A DNA stretch of 64,000 nucleotides from DATNPX01 sp036702975 (GTDB taxonomy: Bacteria; Cyanobacteriota; Vampirovibrionia; Obscuribacterales; Obscuribacteraceae), in assembly GCA_036702975.1 (NCBI GenBank), contig DATNPX010000016.1:314355-378354 (forward strand), in the 5' to 3' direction. A model generated the notes under the pieces. It worked only from the letters and a program-made list of their open reading frames with translations, was not told where the DNA came from and searched no databases. Position numbers and translations under genes: made by a program. Of the stretch, positions 26,574 through 34,908 are shown piece by piece. Positions within the stretch are counted from its first letter, which is position 1; each line of letters begins with the position of its first letter.

Positions 26574-26609
26574 GATTGTTACCTCCACAACAACGGGTAG
26601 TGCTAGTAA

Positions 26610-26645
26610 TTGGGGCCGCTGGCCCTGGCACCATCGAAGCCCCAA
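26610..26645 (-). terminator. Hairpin between the LRV-repeat gene and hsp20-like gene
   Basis: TTGGGGC (26610-26616) and GCCCCAA (26639-26645) are a perfect 7-base inverted repeat. It lies 3' of the gene ending at 26703 and before the Hsp20 start, with no T-run. Confidence 0.3.
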
Positions 26646-26702
26646 TTTTAAATCTGACTCATTCCAGGCAGTTCTAGAGTGACAAGAGCACGCTGAAACG
26701 CA

Positions 26703-27200
26703 CTAACTTGCCACCTCCTGTTGTGGTTCCGCACGCTCTTCGAACATACAAACTCTCTTTCTGGTATGAGACTGCTTGCGCCTCCGCTGTCTTCCTATTT
26801 CGTCACCGCAATTGGTGTCAAGTATTTCAAGCGACTTAAGCGCCTCTCCGCGCACCCAGCCATTATCATCTTCTGCTAACACTTCTAAAAGCTTTCGTGG
26901 CGCGCTGATGCTTTGGGCTAGCCCGTGCCGGACAACAATGTCAGAATCCCGGGCTAACAGATTTAGCACAGATTCATCAGAAGATGGATTACAGCCTGCC
27001 GCTACACGAACTTCATGATTTGCGTCGTGCGCTAGATTCCACAACAGCTCAGGCGAGACAGCCGGATTTTCTGCGACCCGCATGCGGATCTTGTCACAAA
27101 AATGTTCAGCCAGGACTCTCAGCTGTTCTGGTTTGGTCCTAGTGGAACCAGCCAAGATGTATTGTTCAAGCAGTTCTTCATTGATTTTTGCAGCTTCCAT
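26703..27200 (-). CDS. Leucine-rich-variant / HEAT-like repeat protein
   Basis: Protein of 165 residues. It carries the pattern RMRVAENPAVSPELLWNLAHD, EVRVAAGCNPSSDESVLNLLARD, VVRHGLAQSISAPRKLLEVLAED (quoted in parts), with roughly 24-residue units (VRxxxAxNPxxxPxxLxxLAxD) characteristic of LRV proteins. These are right-handed solenoids used to bind partners. A basic C-terminus (GRQRRRKQSHTRKRV) may bind nucleic acid or be disordered. GGAGGTG before ATG 27200 supports that start. Confidence 0.75.
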   Translation of the reverse strand: MEAAKINEELLEQYILAGSTRTKPEQLRVLAEHFCDKIRMRVAENPAVSPELLWNLAHDANHEVRVAAGCNPSSDESVLNLLARDSDIVVRHGLAQSISAPRKLLEVLAEDDNGWVRGEALKSLEILDTNCGDEIGRQRRRKQSHTRKRVCMFEERAEPQQEVAS

Positions 27201-27396
27201 AATGTCGCACCTCCGAAGAAAATAGCAAAGGTGTGTATAAAACAGAAGTTGTATATTTGGTAGGCGACCCGCTTTACGAATAACGTCACCCAATTATTTT
27301 GTTACCAGATTTCATTTTTTTCGTGAGCAATTTCAAGCAAATTTTTAGCTTCCTGAATCAAATAAAAAGCTGCGCCGGTCCTCTTGATAGACTTTG

Positions 27397-27828
27397 CTAT
27401 AAGACGGTCTGCGCACCGGGATGATGGACATATTCCTGTTTGTTTTTCAGACACGTCTCTATCTGCCTAGCCATCAGCTCCGGATCAAATTTCTCCATTG
27501 TCAGATAAAGATCGACACCCATGGTTTCTGCTGCTATCTTGAGTCCTCCTCGGACAGAGCGAGCAAACGAGCTGACAGCCGAGCAATAGAATACAAGCGG
27601 TATGTTTTTTAGTGTCGGATGATGCTTCAATGCTTTGGTGAAATCAAATACATCACTTTCTTGAAGATAAACAGCGCAAACGATGAGGTCGAAGTGCTCG
27701 TGTTGCAATCGTTGAAGCGCTTTTAACTCATGGCGCACAAAAACCAACTCGTGGCCCCGTGGCAACAACGCTTCTTTCAGATTGCTAATGTTCTGCTCCA
27801 TTTCTTGAAGAACTAGTATTCTTGCCAT
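27397..27828 (-). CDS. Receiver-like domain protein lacking the phospho-acceptor Asp
   Basis: Protein of 143 residues with the CheY-like fold: ILVLQEMEQN at strand 1, DLIVCAVYLQESD at strand 3, IPLVFYCSAVSS at strand 4 and a Lys near MEKFDPELM. Where active receivers have an Asp, this has Ala (VCAV for the usual LLD). The first acidic pair is replaced by QE. It cannot be phosphorylated in the usual way and may act as a constitutive or adapter pseudo-receiver. No output domain is present. It has no obvious operon partner. Confidence 0.7.
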   Translation of the reverse strand: MARILVLQEMEQNISNLKEALLPRGHELVFVRHELKALQRLQHEHFDLIVCAVYLQESDVFDFTKALKHHPTLKNIPLVFYCSAVSSFARSVRGGLKIAAETMGVDLYLTMEKFDPELMARQIETCLKNKQEYVHHPGAQTVL

Positions 27829-27988
27829 AATTCGCGGTCCTCTATGAGTTTACGCACGGTTCGACGCTCATTGTCTTGTCCAGTTCCACCTGTATGAGCC
27901 ATCCCGCGTGACCCCGGTCACTACCGTCAATAGATGACGTTAGCCTCCGGCAGGGGCATTTAAATGGCGAAAATTCAGTGAATTGATG

Positions 27989-28942
27989 TCATTCAGGACA
28001 ATAGGAAAACCCTAGCACCAACTTGCCTCGTGTGCGTTTTGTCTCGATGTGCCTATGCGCGTCTACCACTGCGGCAATGGGGTACACACACTCGATTATG
28101 GGAGAAAATTCTTTTGCTAATAATTGTGCGGCAAGATATTCGAGATCGCTTTTATTAGATTTCACCTTAATTAGATGAGCCTTTGATGCTGAATTCGCTG
28201 TGTTCTCCATCTCCAAGAAAATCTGCTTACTAGGAACGGTAGTTATGTAATTGCCTTTGTCTGTGAGCAAATGCCTAACTGTCTCGAATGACTTGTTGCC
28301 ATAGACGTCAAAAAAACAATCGACAATAACGTCCAATTGTTCGGGAGGAGCCACTTCATAGTCGACCACTTCATCGGCACCGAGACTTTTGCAAAAATCG
28401 CGGTTGCGTTGGCTGCATACCGCAATCACGCGAGCCCCGAACATTCTCGCCAATTGAATTGCAAAAGTTCCCACGCCACCGGAAGCCCCGTTGATGCAGA
28501 CACTATCGCCAGCTTTGATGGCTGCCAGGTCGCGGAGTGATTGCAGAGCAGTGAGTGCCGCAATGGGCATTGCAGCCCCTTCTTCAATCGAAACGCCAGG
28601 CGGTAAAATCGCACATTCATCTTCGGACGCACACACGAGTTCACAATGAGCGCCGCCGCTCCAATCGTTGAGAGAGCCAAAAACACGATCGTTCACCTTG
28701 AAAGATGTCACAGCCTCTCCGACACAAAATATGATACCGGCAAAATCATAGCCTACGCGTTTCGGAAATTCCCGCCCAGTCAAGGCGCGAAACAACCCTC
28801 GCCGGACAAAGGCATCTTTGGGATTGATACCGGCAGCCTCAACCTTGACCAGAACTTCATGGGCTCCTGGCACAGGCTGCTCGACTTCACGAATTTGCAA
28901 AACCTCAGGCGGACCGAAATTGTCGTATTCCACTGCCAGCAA
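27989..28942 (-). CDS. Zinc-free alcohol dehydrogenase / quinone oxidoreductase family
   Basis: Protein of 317 residues starting at TTG. It has the GroES-like N-terminus (VEYDNFGPPEVLQI), NGASGGVGTFAIQLARMFGA for NADP(H) binding (about 150-170), and SLGADEVVDYEV. Structural zinc cysteines are missing, consistent with quinone-reductase-type enzymes acting on quinones or enones. It is divergent from the IPNS-like gene, and the 317 bases between them hold dispersed repeat copy A. The upstream gap before the pseudo-receiver makes an operon unlikely. Confidence 0.88.
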   Translation of the reverse strand: MLAVEYDNFGPPEVLQIREVEQPVPGAHEVLVKVEAAGINPKDAFVRRGLFRALTGREFPKRVGYDFAGIIFCVGEAVTSFKVNDRVFGSLNDWSGGAHCELVCASEDECAILPPGVSIEEGAAMPIAALTALQSLRDLAAIKAGDSVCINGASGGVGTFAIQLARMFGARVIAVCSQRNRDFCKSLGADEVVDYEVAPPEQLDVIVDCFFDVYGNKSFETVRHLLTDKGNYITTVPSKQIFLEMENTANSASKAHLIKVKSNKSDLEYLAAQLLAKEFSPIIECVYPIAAVVDAHRHIETKRTRGKLVLGFSYCPE

Positions 28943-29259
28943 ACCAGCACCTCCGGGGTCTATCTTAACTTTGGCAAATACCTGCGACTTACGTCGGATT
29001 TCAATTATCGCTGAGGTTTCAAGTGATCAGCGCCGGAAATCATCGGTGCTTGGAATTTAATCGCTCGGGAATGAAGGCATGTTCCTGACCTCAGCAGCCC
29101 AAAAGAGGTCAGGGACATCCCTCATCCCTCTCTATTTCTCTTAGGACGGCTGCAGTAGTAATTGCCGCATCGCTTGTCACATGAATGTCACGAGTGGATG
29201 GCTAGCATCCAACTTGGCAAGCCGTTGCATTTTACTCACCACAGGACAAAAGCACGCAC
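28943..29259. other. Divergent intergenic region
   Basis: 317 bases between two divergently transcribed genes. It contains dispersed hairpin copy A (29067-29130) and nothing else I can support. Promoters for both flanking genes should lie here. Confidence 0.6.
29067..29130. repeat. Dispersed hairpin repeat, copy A
   Basis: CCTGACCTC (29084-29092) and GAGGTCAGG (29105-29113) form a 9-base stem. Outer arms GGGAATGAAGG.. and ..CCCTCATCCC extend it imperfectly. The same element occurs at 46125-46188; the inner stem and 12-base loop are almost identical. It is between divergent genes, so it is not an ordinary terminator. Confidence 0.8.
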
Positions 29260-30018
29260 ATGAAAGTAATTACAAGAAATGCGGAACAACTTATACGCTC
29301 CGGTTGGGTGCGTCTTAAAACGGCATCTCTGCCTCAAGAACGGCTGGAAGAGTGCTACAGGAACTGGATGGACTTCTTCGGCTCTCCAGAAACAGAAGCA
29401 TTTGCCGCCCTTCCGGGCGAGCTCGACGGTTACTTCCCTATGCGAAGCGAAAAAGCCGTTGGCGCATCCTCACCAGATCCAAAAGAGTTTTTTCACTGGT
29501 ATCGTGATGGAAGATGCCCGAAATCATGCGCCGCATCGACGAAAGAGATCTTTTCACGATTGGAAGAGATTGCATTTAATCTATTTGATGAACTATCAGA
29601 TGCACTGCCTGAACTGAAGGTTTTTACGAAAGGTATTCGCACAAGCAAACGACTGGTTTTGCGTGTCGCTCACTATTCCGCGAAGAACGAACCTTTCCTG
29701 AATTCGGCGCACGAAGATATTGATTTTATAACTATACTTCCTCCAGCAACAGAAGCAGGATTGGAAGCATTTGAGAATGGCCAATGGATACCTGCTGCAG
29801 CCAAACCAGGAGAATGTATTGCTTTGAGTGGTGACATGCTTACGGAAGCGACGGCTGGCAAAATACGACCACTGAGGCATCGCGTCATCTCTCAAGTTTC
29901 AGAGCGCCTGTCTATGTCATTTTTCATGAATCCGGATGACGATGTGCGACTATCTTCGCGTTGGTCTGCTGGAGAACTTCTCTCGGACCGGCTCCGTGAA
30001 ATCGGAATTGCAGTTTAG
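29260..30018 (+). CDS. IPNS-like Fe(II)/2-oxoglutarate-type dioxygenase
   Basis: Protein of 252 residues. The iron ligands are HxD (H151, D153 in SAHEDIDFITIL) and H207 (RHRVISQ). R216-L-S218 in VSERLSMSFF is the RxS motif that holds the cosubstrate carboxylate in isopenicillin-N-synthase-like enzymes. The family oxidises small molecules using O2; the substrate cannot be named. It is not in a biosynthetic cluster that I can recognise. A 33-base segment inside it, at 29513-29545, is duplicated exactly at 30064-30096 just past its end. Confidence 0.85.
   Translation: MKVITRNAEQLIRSGWVRLKTASLPQERLEECYRNWMDFFGSPETEAFAALPGELDGYFPMRSEKAVGASSPDPKEFFHWYRDGRCPKSCAASTKEIFSRLEEIAFNLFDELSDALPELKVFTKGIRTSKRLVLRVAHYSAKNEPFLNSAHEDIDFITILPPATEAGLEAFENGQWIPAAAKPGECIALSGDMLTEATAGKIRPLRHRVISQVSERLSMSFFMNPDDDVRLSSRWSAGELLSDRLREIGIAV
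29513..29545 (+). repeat. 33-base direct repeat, copy 1 (inside the dioxygenase gene)
   Basis: The segment beginning GATGCCCGAAATCATG and ending CATCGACGAAAG is identical to 30064-30096. Flanking bases differ at both ends, so the copy is exactly 33 bases. Confidence 0.9.
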
Positions 30019-30063
30019 ATCATACTGCAGTAGCGATCGTCACAGCAGTTGCATTGACACATT

Positions 30064-30096
30064 GATGCCCGAAATCATGCGCCGCATCGACGAAAG
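30064..30096 (+). repeat. 33-base direct repeat, copy 2 (46 bases after the dioxygenase stop)
   Basis: Exact duplicate of 29513-29545, 551 bases downstream, ending 12 bases before the stop of the next (convergent) gene. It carries no gene of its own. Confidence 0.9.
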
Positions 30097-30107
30097 GGTT
30101 CACTAGC

Positions 30108-30584
30108 TCATTGCCGTTCGATGCTCAGCCGATGCACATCTATCGCACCTTGATTTTCGATACCGATAATCAGCAGATAGTCATCGATATCACCTGTACT
30201 CACTGTGAAATTGCTCTCTCCAGAAGTTGAGCGTGTGCCGCCCCATACTGTGCGTGATGTAATTTCCTCAGGTTTTGATGCGCGCCTGAGCAAGGCGTAG
30301 AAATTCGTGTTCTCTTTACTTTCAACAATCTTGTACTGGAGCTGAATCTTATAGGTCTGATGCGCTTTTAACAAACCCCGCGGTGAATGAAAAAAATCGT
30401 TCCACTGCTTTCCAGAATGCATCGAACTGTAAGTGACCACGTCCCTATAAAGCACGCGATTGCTTTTCGCATTCTTTTCATGCGCTTCTTCGGCTGAGAC
30501 CGGAGCCTTGAGAACAACGAAGCCTAGCAGAAGCAGTATTGCCATCGCTATCGATCGTTTTCCGGATACGAACTTAATTGCCAT
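30108..30584 (-). CDS. Secreted protein of unknown function
   Basis: Protein of 158 residues with a signal (SIAMAILLLLGFVVLKAPVSAEE). The mature part is beta-rich (TYKIQLQYKIVESKENTNFY, DIDDYLLIIGIENQGAIDVH) and has no cysteines. I recognise no family; the second half resembles galactose-binding or immunoglobulin-type strands without a clear match. ATG 30584 starts just before the signal; an ATG-less extension to 30614 is not needed. It is convergent with the dioxygenase. Confidence 0.65.
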   Translation of the reverse strand: MAIKFVSGKRSIAMAILLLLGFVVLKAPVSAEEAHEKNAKSNRVLYRDVVTYSSMHSGKQWNDFFHSPRGLLKAHQTYKIQLQYKIVESKENTNFYALLRRASKPEEITSRTVWGGTRSTSGESNFTVSTGDIDDYLLIIGIENQGAIDVHRLSIERQ

Positions 30585-30745
30585 TTCTATTTCACCACAC
30601 AACAATGCAAACACTTATCATGGCATCGCCATCAACAATCATCCTAACAAACCTTTTGAGCGTGACACTTCCACAAGAGAACACAGCGCCTCATCAACCT
30701 CAAACATCCAAAATTCTCAGAAATCGACCTGGCACGGGTCTCTCG

Positions 30746-31753
30746 CTATAACGGCCTCGATTGTTTAAGCACCAGCACGGTTGCATCGTCGATCGTTTTC
30801 GCATGCTGCTGATAGAGCCAGCCGGCAACCAGAGGAGCGGGAAGTTTTTCTAGGGCAACTACCGCATCACCGGCGCGACTTGACAAACCGTCCGAATGCA
30901 TCACTAAAAGCGAACTCGGGGTCCAAACGTAGCTAAATTCTCTGAATCTTGGCGCATCATAACCCAATGTCCCATTCATAGAGACAAGGTGTTTTCGTCC
31001 TAATTCGCTGACGACTATAGCTGTCACATTGCCGAGTCCGCAGTAATCGAGCCGATTATCAGCAAGATTCAGTCTGGCGACAGCGCCTACAGCACCTCGA
31101 CTGCCTCGCAAAGCTGCGTGCAAACCATTCATCATGACCACTGGCGGTTTGTGCCAATTTTCTCGAAAACTTTGCTTAGCCAGCTGTGCAGCCTCGAAAG
31201 CCTCTAGTCCATGCCCAAGTCCGTCAACGAGCATGCTGTAGACAATCCCTTCTTTTTGTAACACCATCCACTTATCGCCGGACAAATGTTCTCCATTTTT
31301 TGGAACTGTAAAACCGCCGAACGAAAATGCCTGTCCAGTCTTGGGGGGACTGTTCCAAACACGAACATGGACCACTGTTCCAGAACCTATTTGAGAAAAT
31401 ATATTGCACTCGTCAGACATTCGCCGGATTGCACCAAGCCCGGTGCCTAGTGTTCCGGTCGACGACACCCCATCGAGAACGCAATCTTCCACATTCATTC
31501 CGCGACCCGAATCGATTGAACACAGCTCGATACCGTGAATATCCTCATCTTTCAAAGCTTGCATAAGAATTCTCCCGCCTGCGGCCGTATGCTTCAAGAG
31601 ATTGGTAGCAAGTTCTGTGGTAATTACCGACAAGCGGTCTTGCGCCTTGGCGTCCAGTCCAGCTTCTGTTGCCAATCTGACTACGCGGCGGCGGGCATCG
31701 CCCACCTGACTGTGTTCGGCAACTTCCAGTACTTGAGCGTCTGTTATTTCCAT
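30746..31753 (-). CDS. RsbT-type kinase domain fused to SpoIIE/RsbX-type phosphatase
   Basis: Protein of 335 residues. Residues 1-130 are a GHKL ATPase of the anti-sigma kinase class (TTELATNLLKHT as N-box, SIDSGRGM as G1, GTGLGAIRRMSD as G2). From about 140 a PP2C-type phosphatase follows (SMLVDGLGHGLEAFEAAQLAKQ, LVMHSDGLSSR, IDDATVLVLK). It would tune the stressosome like RsbX. The start overlaps the rsbT-like stop by 10 bases, so translation is coupled. The tail is complete. Confidence 0.85.
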   Translation of the reverse strand: MEITDAQVLEVAEHSQVGDARRRVVRLATEAGLDAKAQDRLSVITTELATNLLKHTAAGGRILMQALKDEDIHGIELCSIDSGRGMNVEDCVLDGVSSTGTLGTGLGAIRRMSDECNIFSQIGSGTVVHVRVWNSPPKTGQAFSFGGFTVPKNGEHLSGDKWMVLQKEGIVYSMLVDGLGHGLEAFEAAQLAKQSFRENWHKPPVVMMNGLHAALRGSRGAVGAVARLNLADNRLDYCGLGNVTAIVVSELGRKHLVSMNGTLGYDAPRFREFSYVWTPSSLLVMHSDGLSSRAGDAVVALEKLPAPLVAGWLYQQHAKTIDDATVLVLKQSRPL

Positions 31754-32169
31754 TTGGTCACAATGACGGTAGTACCCATACCTGGCTCCGATCTAATTTC
31801 AAATTCATCCATGAGTCGTTTCGATCCGCTGAGACCCAAGCCTAGACCTTGTTTACTTGAATAGCCATCAGTCATCGCAAGTTTCACATCTTCGATGCCG
31901 GGACCATGATCCAAAAATGTGAGTCGGATGCCCGAGCGAGCAGCACCATCGATACGGTCTATTTGCATCTGTCCGCCCATTCCATGCTCGAGAACATTGC
32001 GCCCAAGTTCGCTTGCTACGGTCACCAGCTTGGTCTGATTCACGGCCGAAAATGCTAGATCTACAGCGTGCACCTTAACAGCCAAACGAGCCTGAACGAG
32101 CTCTTCTTCGCTCTCAATACGGCAATGCTGCAGCAATACGGTTGATAAAACTAGCCTTTCTCCTGCCAC
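31744..32169 (-). CDS. rsbT: RsbT-like anti-sigma-factor switch kinase
   Basis: Protein of 141 residues from a GTG. The ATP-binding site is complete: ASELGRNVLEHG (N-box), FLDHGPGIED (G1), and GLGLGLSGSKRLMDEF (G2). RsbT phosphorylates RsbS and RsbR in the stressosome, then is released to activate its downstream partner. It lies between rsbS-like (125 bases upstream) and the kinase/phosphatase fusion (overlapping). The order R-S-T-X-like is that of known stressosome operons. Confidence 0.88.
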   Translation of the reverse strand: MAGERLVLSTVLLQHCRIESEEELVQARLAVKVHAVDLAFSAVNQTKLVTVASELGRNVLEHGMGGQMQIDRIDGAARSGIRLTFLDHGPGIEDVKLAMTDGYSSKQGLGLGLSGSKRLMDEFEIRSEPGMGTTVIVTKWK

Positions 32170-32294
32170 TTCGTAATCGACACCCTAGCTGCTGTCACAA
32201 TCTTAGTCTGGTTGCTAGGAATAAAATTGAGCAATGCAGAAATTCGCTTGACCGAGTTTCGCACCGCGCCATTGTCTTCTCATAGACAATCTGC

Positions 32295-32696
32295 CTAGTT
32301 TCTTGGGACCTTACGGACATTGGTCACCTTTTTGTTCTTCTCGGTGCACAGGCGTTTCAGGAGAGTCATACCAGCTTCAGCAGTAAGCGCTGTATGTATG
32401 CCCTTCAATGAGATTCCCAATTCAGTGATTGTCATTGCAATCGCTGGTTGCATGCCAACGAGTACCGTCGAACAATCAAGAAGTTTGGAGGTCTTGGCGA
32501 TATTGCCGAGAACGCGCCCCATAAATGAATCGACTATCTCGAGAGCTGAAATGTCTATCAACACACCTTTTGCGCCGGTCGCAACTATTTTTTCAGTCAG
32601 ATCTTCCTGCAATGCCAGGGCACTACGGTCGTGAAAGTCAACCTGAATCGTAACCAGCAGCGTGTCGCCAAGCTTTAATATCGGAACTCGTTCCAC
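32295..32696 (-). CDS. rsbS: RsbS-like STAS-domain stressosome scaffold
   Basis: Protein of 133 residues made of one STAS domain. DISALEIVDSFMGRVLGN contains the serine (VDS) known as the RsbT phosphorylation site in RsbS. VLVGMQPAIAMTITELGIS is the second conserved block. A basic tail (KNKKVTNVRKVPRN) is extra. The gene lies 5 bases after the rsbR-like gene's end on the same strand, so both are translated from one message. Confidence 0.88.
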   Translation of the reverse strand: MERVPILKLGDTLLVTIQVDFHDRSALALQEDLTEKIVATGAKGVLIDISALEIVDSFMGRVLGNIAKTSKLLDCSTVLVGMQPAIAMTITELGISLKGIHTALTAEAGMTLLKRLCTEKNKKVTNVRKVPRN

Positions 32697-32701
32697 GGTG
32701 A

Positions 32702-33589
32702 TTACCGCTCTCTTCCTGAATCATCAGAGTCTTTACGGATGGCCCAGCCGATTTTTGATAGCGCTTCTTTCAAGGCATCAGCCATTGTCGCCCGTGTTAC
32801 TACATCGTAAATATCTATGCCGAGATGCACAATCGTCTGCGCTATCTGTGGACGGATGCCACTAATGATGCACTCAGCACCCATAAGCCTTGTCGCAGAG
32901 ACTGTTTTTATCAGGTGCTGCGCCGTCTGAGTATCAACGGTGGGAACACCTGTGATGTCGAGAATTGCCACTTTCGCACTTGTTTCAACTATCTTTTGCA
33001 GCAACGACTCCATGACGATCTGAGTTCGGGCGCTATCTAGAGTTCCAATGAGTGGCACCGCAACGATTCCATCCCAGATCTTGAGAACTGGAGTCGACAT
33101 CTCAAGAATCTCTTTTTGCTGTCGACGTATAATCGCCTCACGTGTTTTTGAAAAAGCCTCTGTAGTGTAAAGTCCGAGCTTGTCAATGAGCGTTGAGATC
33201 GTCGAAGTTACCTGAGCCAAATCAAGCGGCGTCGATTTGAGTTCGGCATTCAACCGATCGAACAGCGGTTGTTTCAACGAGAAAATAAACTTCGCCGTTT
33301 GTGACGGAGAAGAGCCTTGTATTGCTCTGCTTGCAGAGAGTTCTGATAGCATTCGCTGCACCGTTTCCCACTCATGCGTTTTCAAATTCTCCAAATCGCC
33401 GCTCTTAAGGGCGGCCTGAAAGAGTTTAAGGAATTCAGTGGAGCTGTTTCTTAAAGAAGCGTCCGAAATCCCTTGTGCACGAGATTCATCAGCCAGTTGA
33501 TACTTGACCCACTCATTTAAGAGTTCTGCATTTGAATTGCCAATTGTTTCTGCTATTGAAACAGCAGTTGTAGCGCTCTCTTTTGACAT
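32702..33589 (-). CDS. rsbR: RsbR-like stressosome sensor protein
   Basis: Protein of 295 residues. The N-terminal half is an all-helical sensor (RsbR_N-like, no heme or flavin motif visible). The C-terminal STAS domain has DITGVPTVDTQTAQHLIKTV and SGIRPQIAQTIVHLGIDIYD, with threonines in VDTQ and AQTIV at the positions RsbT phosphorylates in RsbR proteins. It should form the stressosome shell with RsbS. It opens the operon. There is no neighbouring sigma factor, so the output branch is unknown. Confidence 0.87.
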   Translation of the reverse strand: MSKESATTAVSIAETIGNSNAELLNEWVKYQLADESRAQGISDASLRNSSTEFLKLFQAALKSGDLENLKTHEWETVQRMLSELSASRAIQGSSPSQTAKFIFSLKQPLFDRLNAELKSTPLDLAQVTSTISTLIDKLGLYTTEAFSKTREAIIRRQQKEILEMSTPVLKIWDGIVAVPLIGTLDSARTQIVMESLLQKIVETSAKVAILDITGVPTVDTQTAQHLIKTVSATRLMGAECIISGIRPQIAQTIVHLGIDIYDVVTRATMADALKEALSKIGWAIRKDSDDSGRER

Positions 33590-34046
33590 CTGGAATCTTT
33601 CCTTTTCTGGACCGCGAGGTGGGAGGATTATTAGAGACAGTTGTCAGCGCCAACGTAATACGCTGCGCACAAAAGTCAGCTTACGGGATGCCACTATTGT
33701 GGCACTTCGGCGAGCGAATTGCTATATTTGCAAAGTGGTGAATTTTCGTGGTGATGCCCTGCAAATTATGCTCGCCGGGGCATCGCATTTTGCATCAAGA
33801 ATTACGACGGTCGCCGCATTGAGGCCCTCTAAATTGGAACGTGCGGTCCAGCGAGGAGCTGTGACACTACAGACAGTACCAAATATTACAAAGACACCCA
33901 CCACAAGCACGGGTTGCGTGACAGCATTCGTTTCGGGTATACAATATTTCGTCAAACGGTTACGGAGTGGTAGGCTCAAAAGCTTGGGTGGCGGAGCTGA
34001 AGCAGATATGTTTTAGTGAGCTCGATTCAGTGAGCAGGGAGGTGCC
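33590..34046. other. Intergenic region between rsbR and the phosphotransferase gene
   Basis: 457 bases. A weak promoter (TTGCGT 33914-33919, TATACA 33938-33943, 18-base spacer) reads toward the phosphotransferase. AGTGAGC occurs twice, at 34015 and 34029, just before that gene. The promoter of the stressosome genes should lie near 33600. I see no supported gene. Confidence 0.4.
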
Positions 34047-34799
34047 ATGACCACATCGCGATGGCAGGCACTCAAGCTGTGGGGTGAAGACGCAGACCGC
34101 ATCGAACGGCTCGCTGGCGGAGTCGCCAACGATGTGTGGAGCGTGCGCGTCCACGGGCAGCTCGCAGTCGGTCGTCTCGGTAACAGGAGCGACGACGATC
34201 TAGCATGGGAGACCAAGCTTCTTCAACATCTCGACCGGGAAGGTATGACCGTGCCGGTGCCAATCCCGGCGATGGATGGTCGACTGTTTGTGGACGGTCT
34301 GGTGGTGATGACATACGTGGAGGGGGGACCACCCGAGACGGCATCCGACTGGTCTCGCGTAGCCGACACGCTCCGCCAGCTGCATCGCTTGACTCAGGAT
34401 TGGCCGCAGCGCCCAGGTTGGCGCTCATCAACCGACCTCCTGCACGCCGAGACAGGAACTCGGATCAATCTCCGAGCGATGCCACCAGAGGGCGTTGCTC
34501 GCTGCCGAGCGGCATGGGCGCGCCTCATCGGACGTCAAACATGCGTCGTGCACGGCGATCCCAACAAACGCAACATTCGAATGACGACAGATCGAGTGGC
34601 GCTGATCGACTGGGACGAGTCACACGTCGACATCCCCGACCTTGACCTGGTCCTCCCCCACAACGCTGCCGGTCTCGAAGCTGGCGTACTTGATATAGCG
34701 GCACAAGCGTCGGCCGCGTGGGAGGCAGCTGTCTGCTGGGACGACGAATTCTCCAAAAAGCGGCTTGCCGAAGTTCGAGCGGTTTCAACTTCGCCCTAA
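34047..34799 (+). CDS. Aminoglycoside phosphotransferase (APH)-family kinase
   Basis: Protein of 250 residues. The catalytic block is VVHGDPNKRNIRM (HGDxxxxN), followed by LIDWDES (metal-binding Asp). The N-lobe is short, so the canonical ATP-binding loop is not clear. Known substrates of the family range from antibiotics to homoserine, choline or hydroxy-amines. The region is much richer in GC (37 of 60 bases in line 34441) than its neighbours (30 of 60 at 33301), suggesting recent acquisition from a high-GC donor. GGGAGG precedes the start. It is single. Confidence 0.85.
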   Translation: MTTSRWQALKLWGEDADRIERLAGGVANDVWSVRVHGQLAVGRLGNRSDDDLAWETKLLQHLDREGMTVPVPIPAMDGRLFVDGLVVMTYVEGGPPETASDWSRVADTLRQLHRLTQDWPQRPGWRSSTDLLHAETGTRINLRAMPPEGVARCRAAWARLIGRQTCVVHGDPNKRNIRMTTDRVALIDWDESHVDIPDLDLVLPHNAAGLEAGVLDIAAQASAAWEAAVCWDDEFSKKRLAEVRAVSTSP

Positions 34800-34908
34800 A
34801 TCCTATAGCTCAACTGTGATTTGTGTACTGACTGAAAGAACAAGCTGCACTAGCTTCTTTATTTTTCAATATTTTTCAGTGCAATACTGCCCAGGCATAT
34901 GGCGACGT

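Noticed and set aside
33504..34016. Open frame of 170 codons before the phosphotransferase
   Set aside because: It overlaps the start of rsbR antisense and has no ribosome-binding site or recognisable domain.
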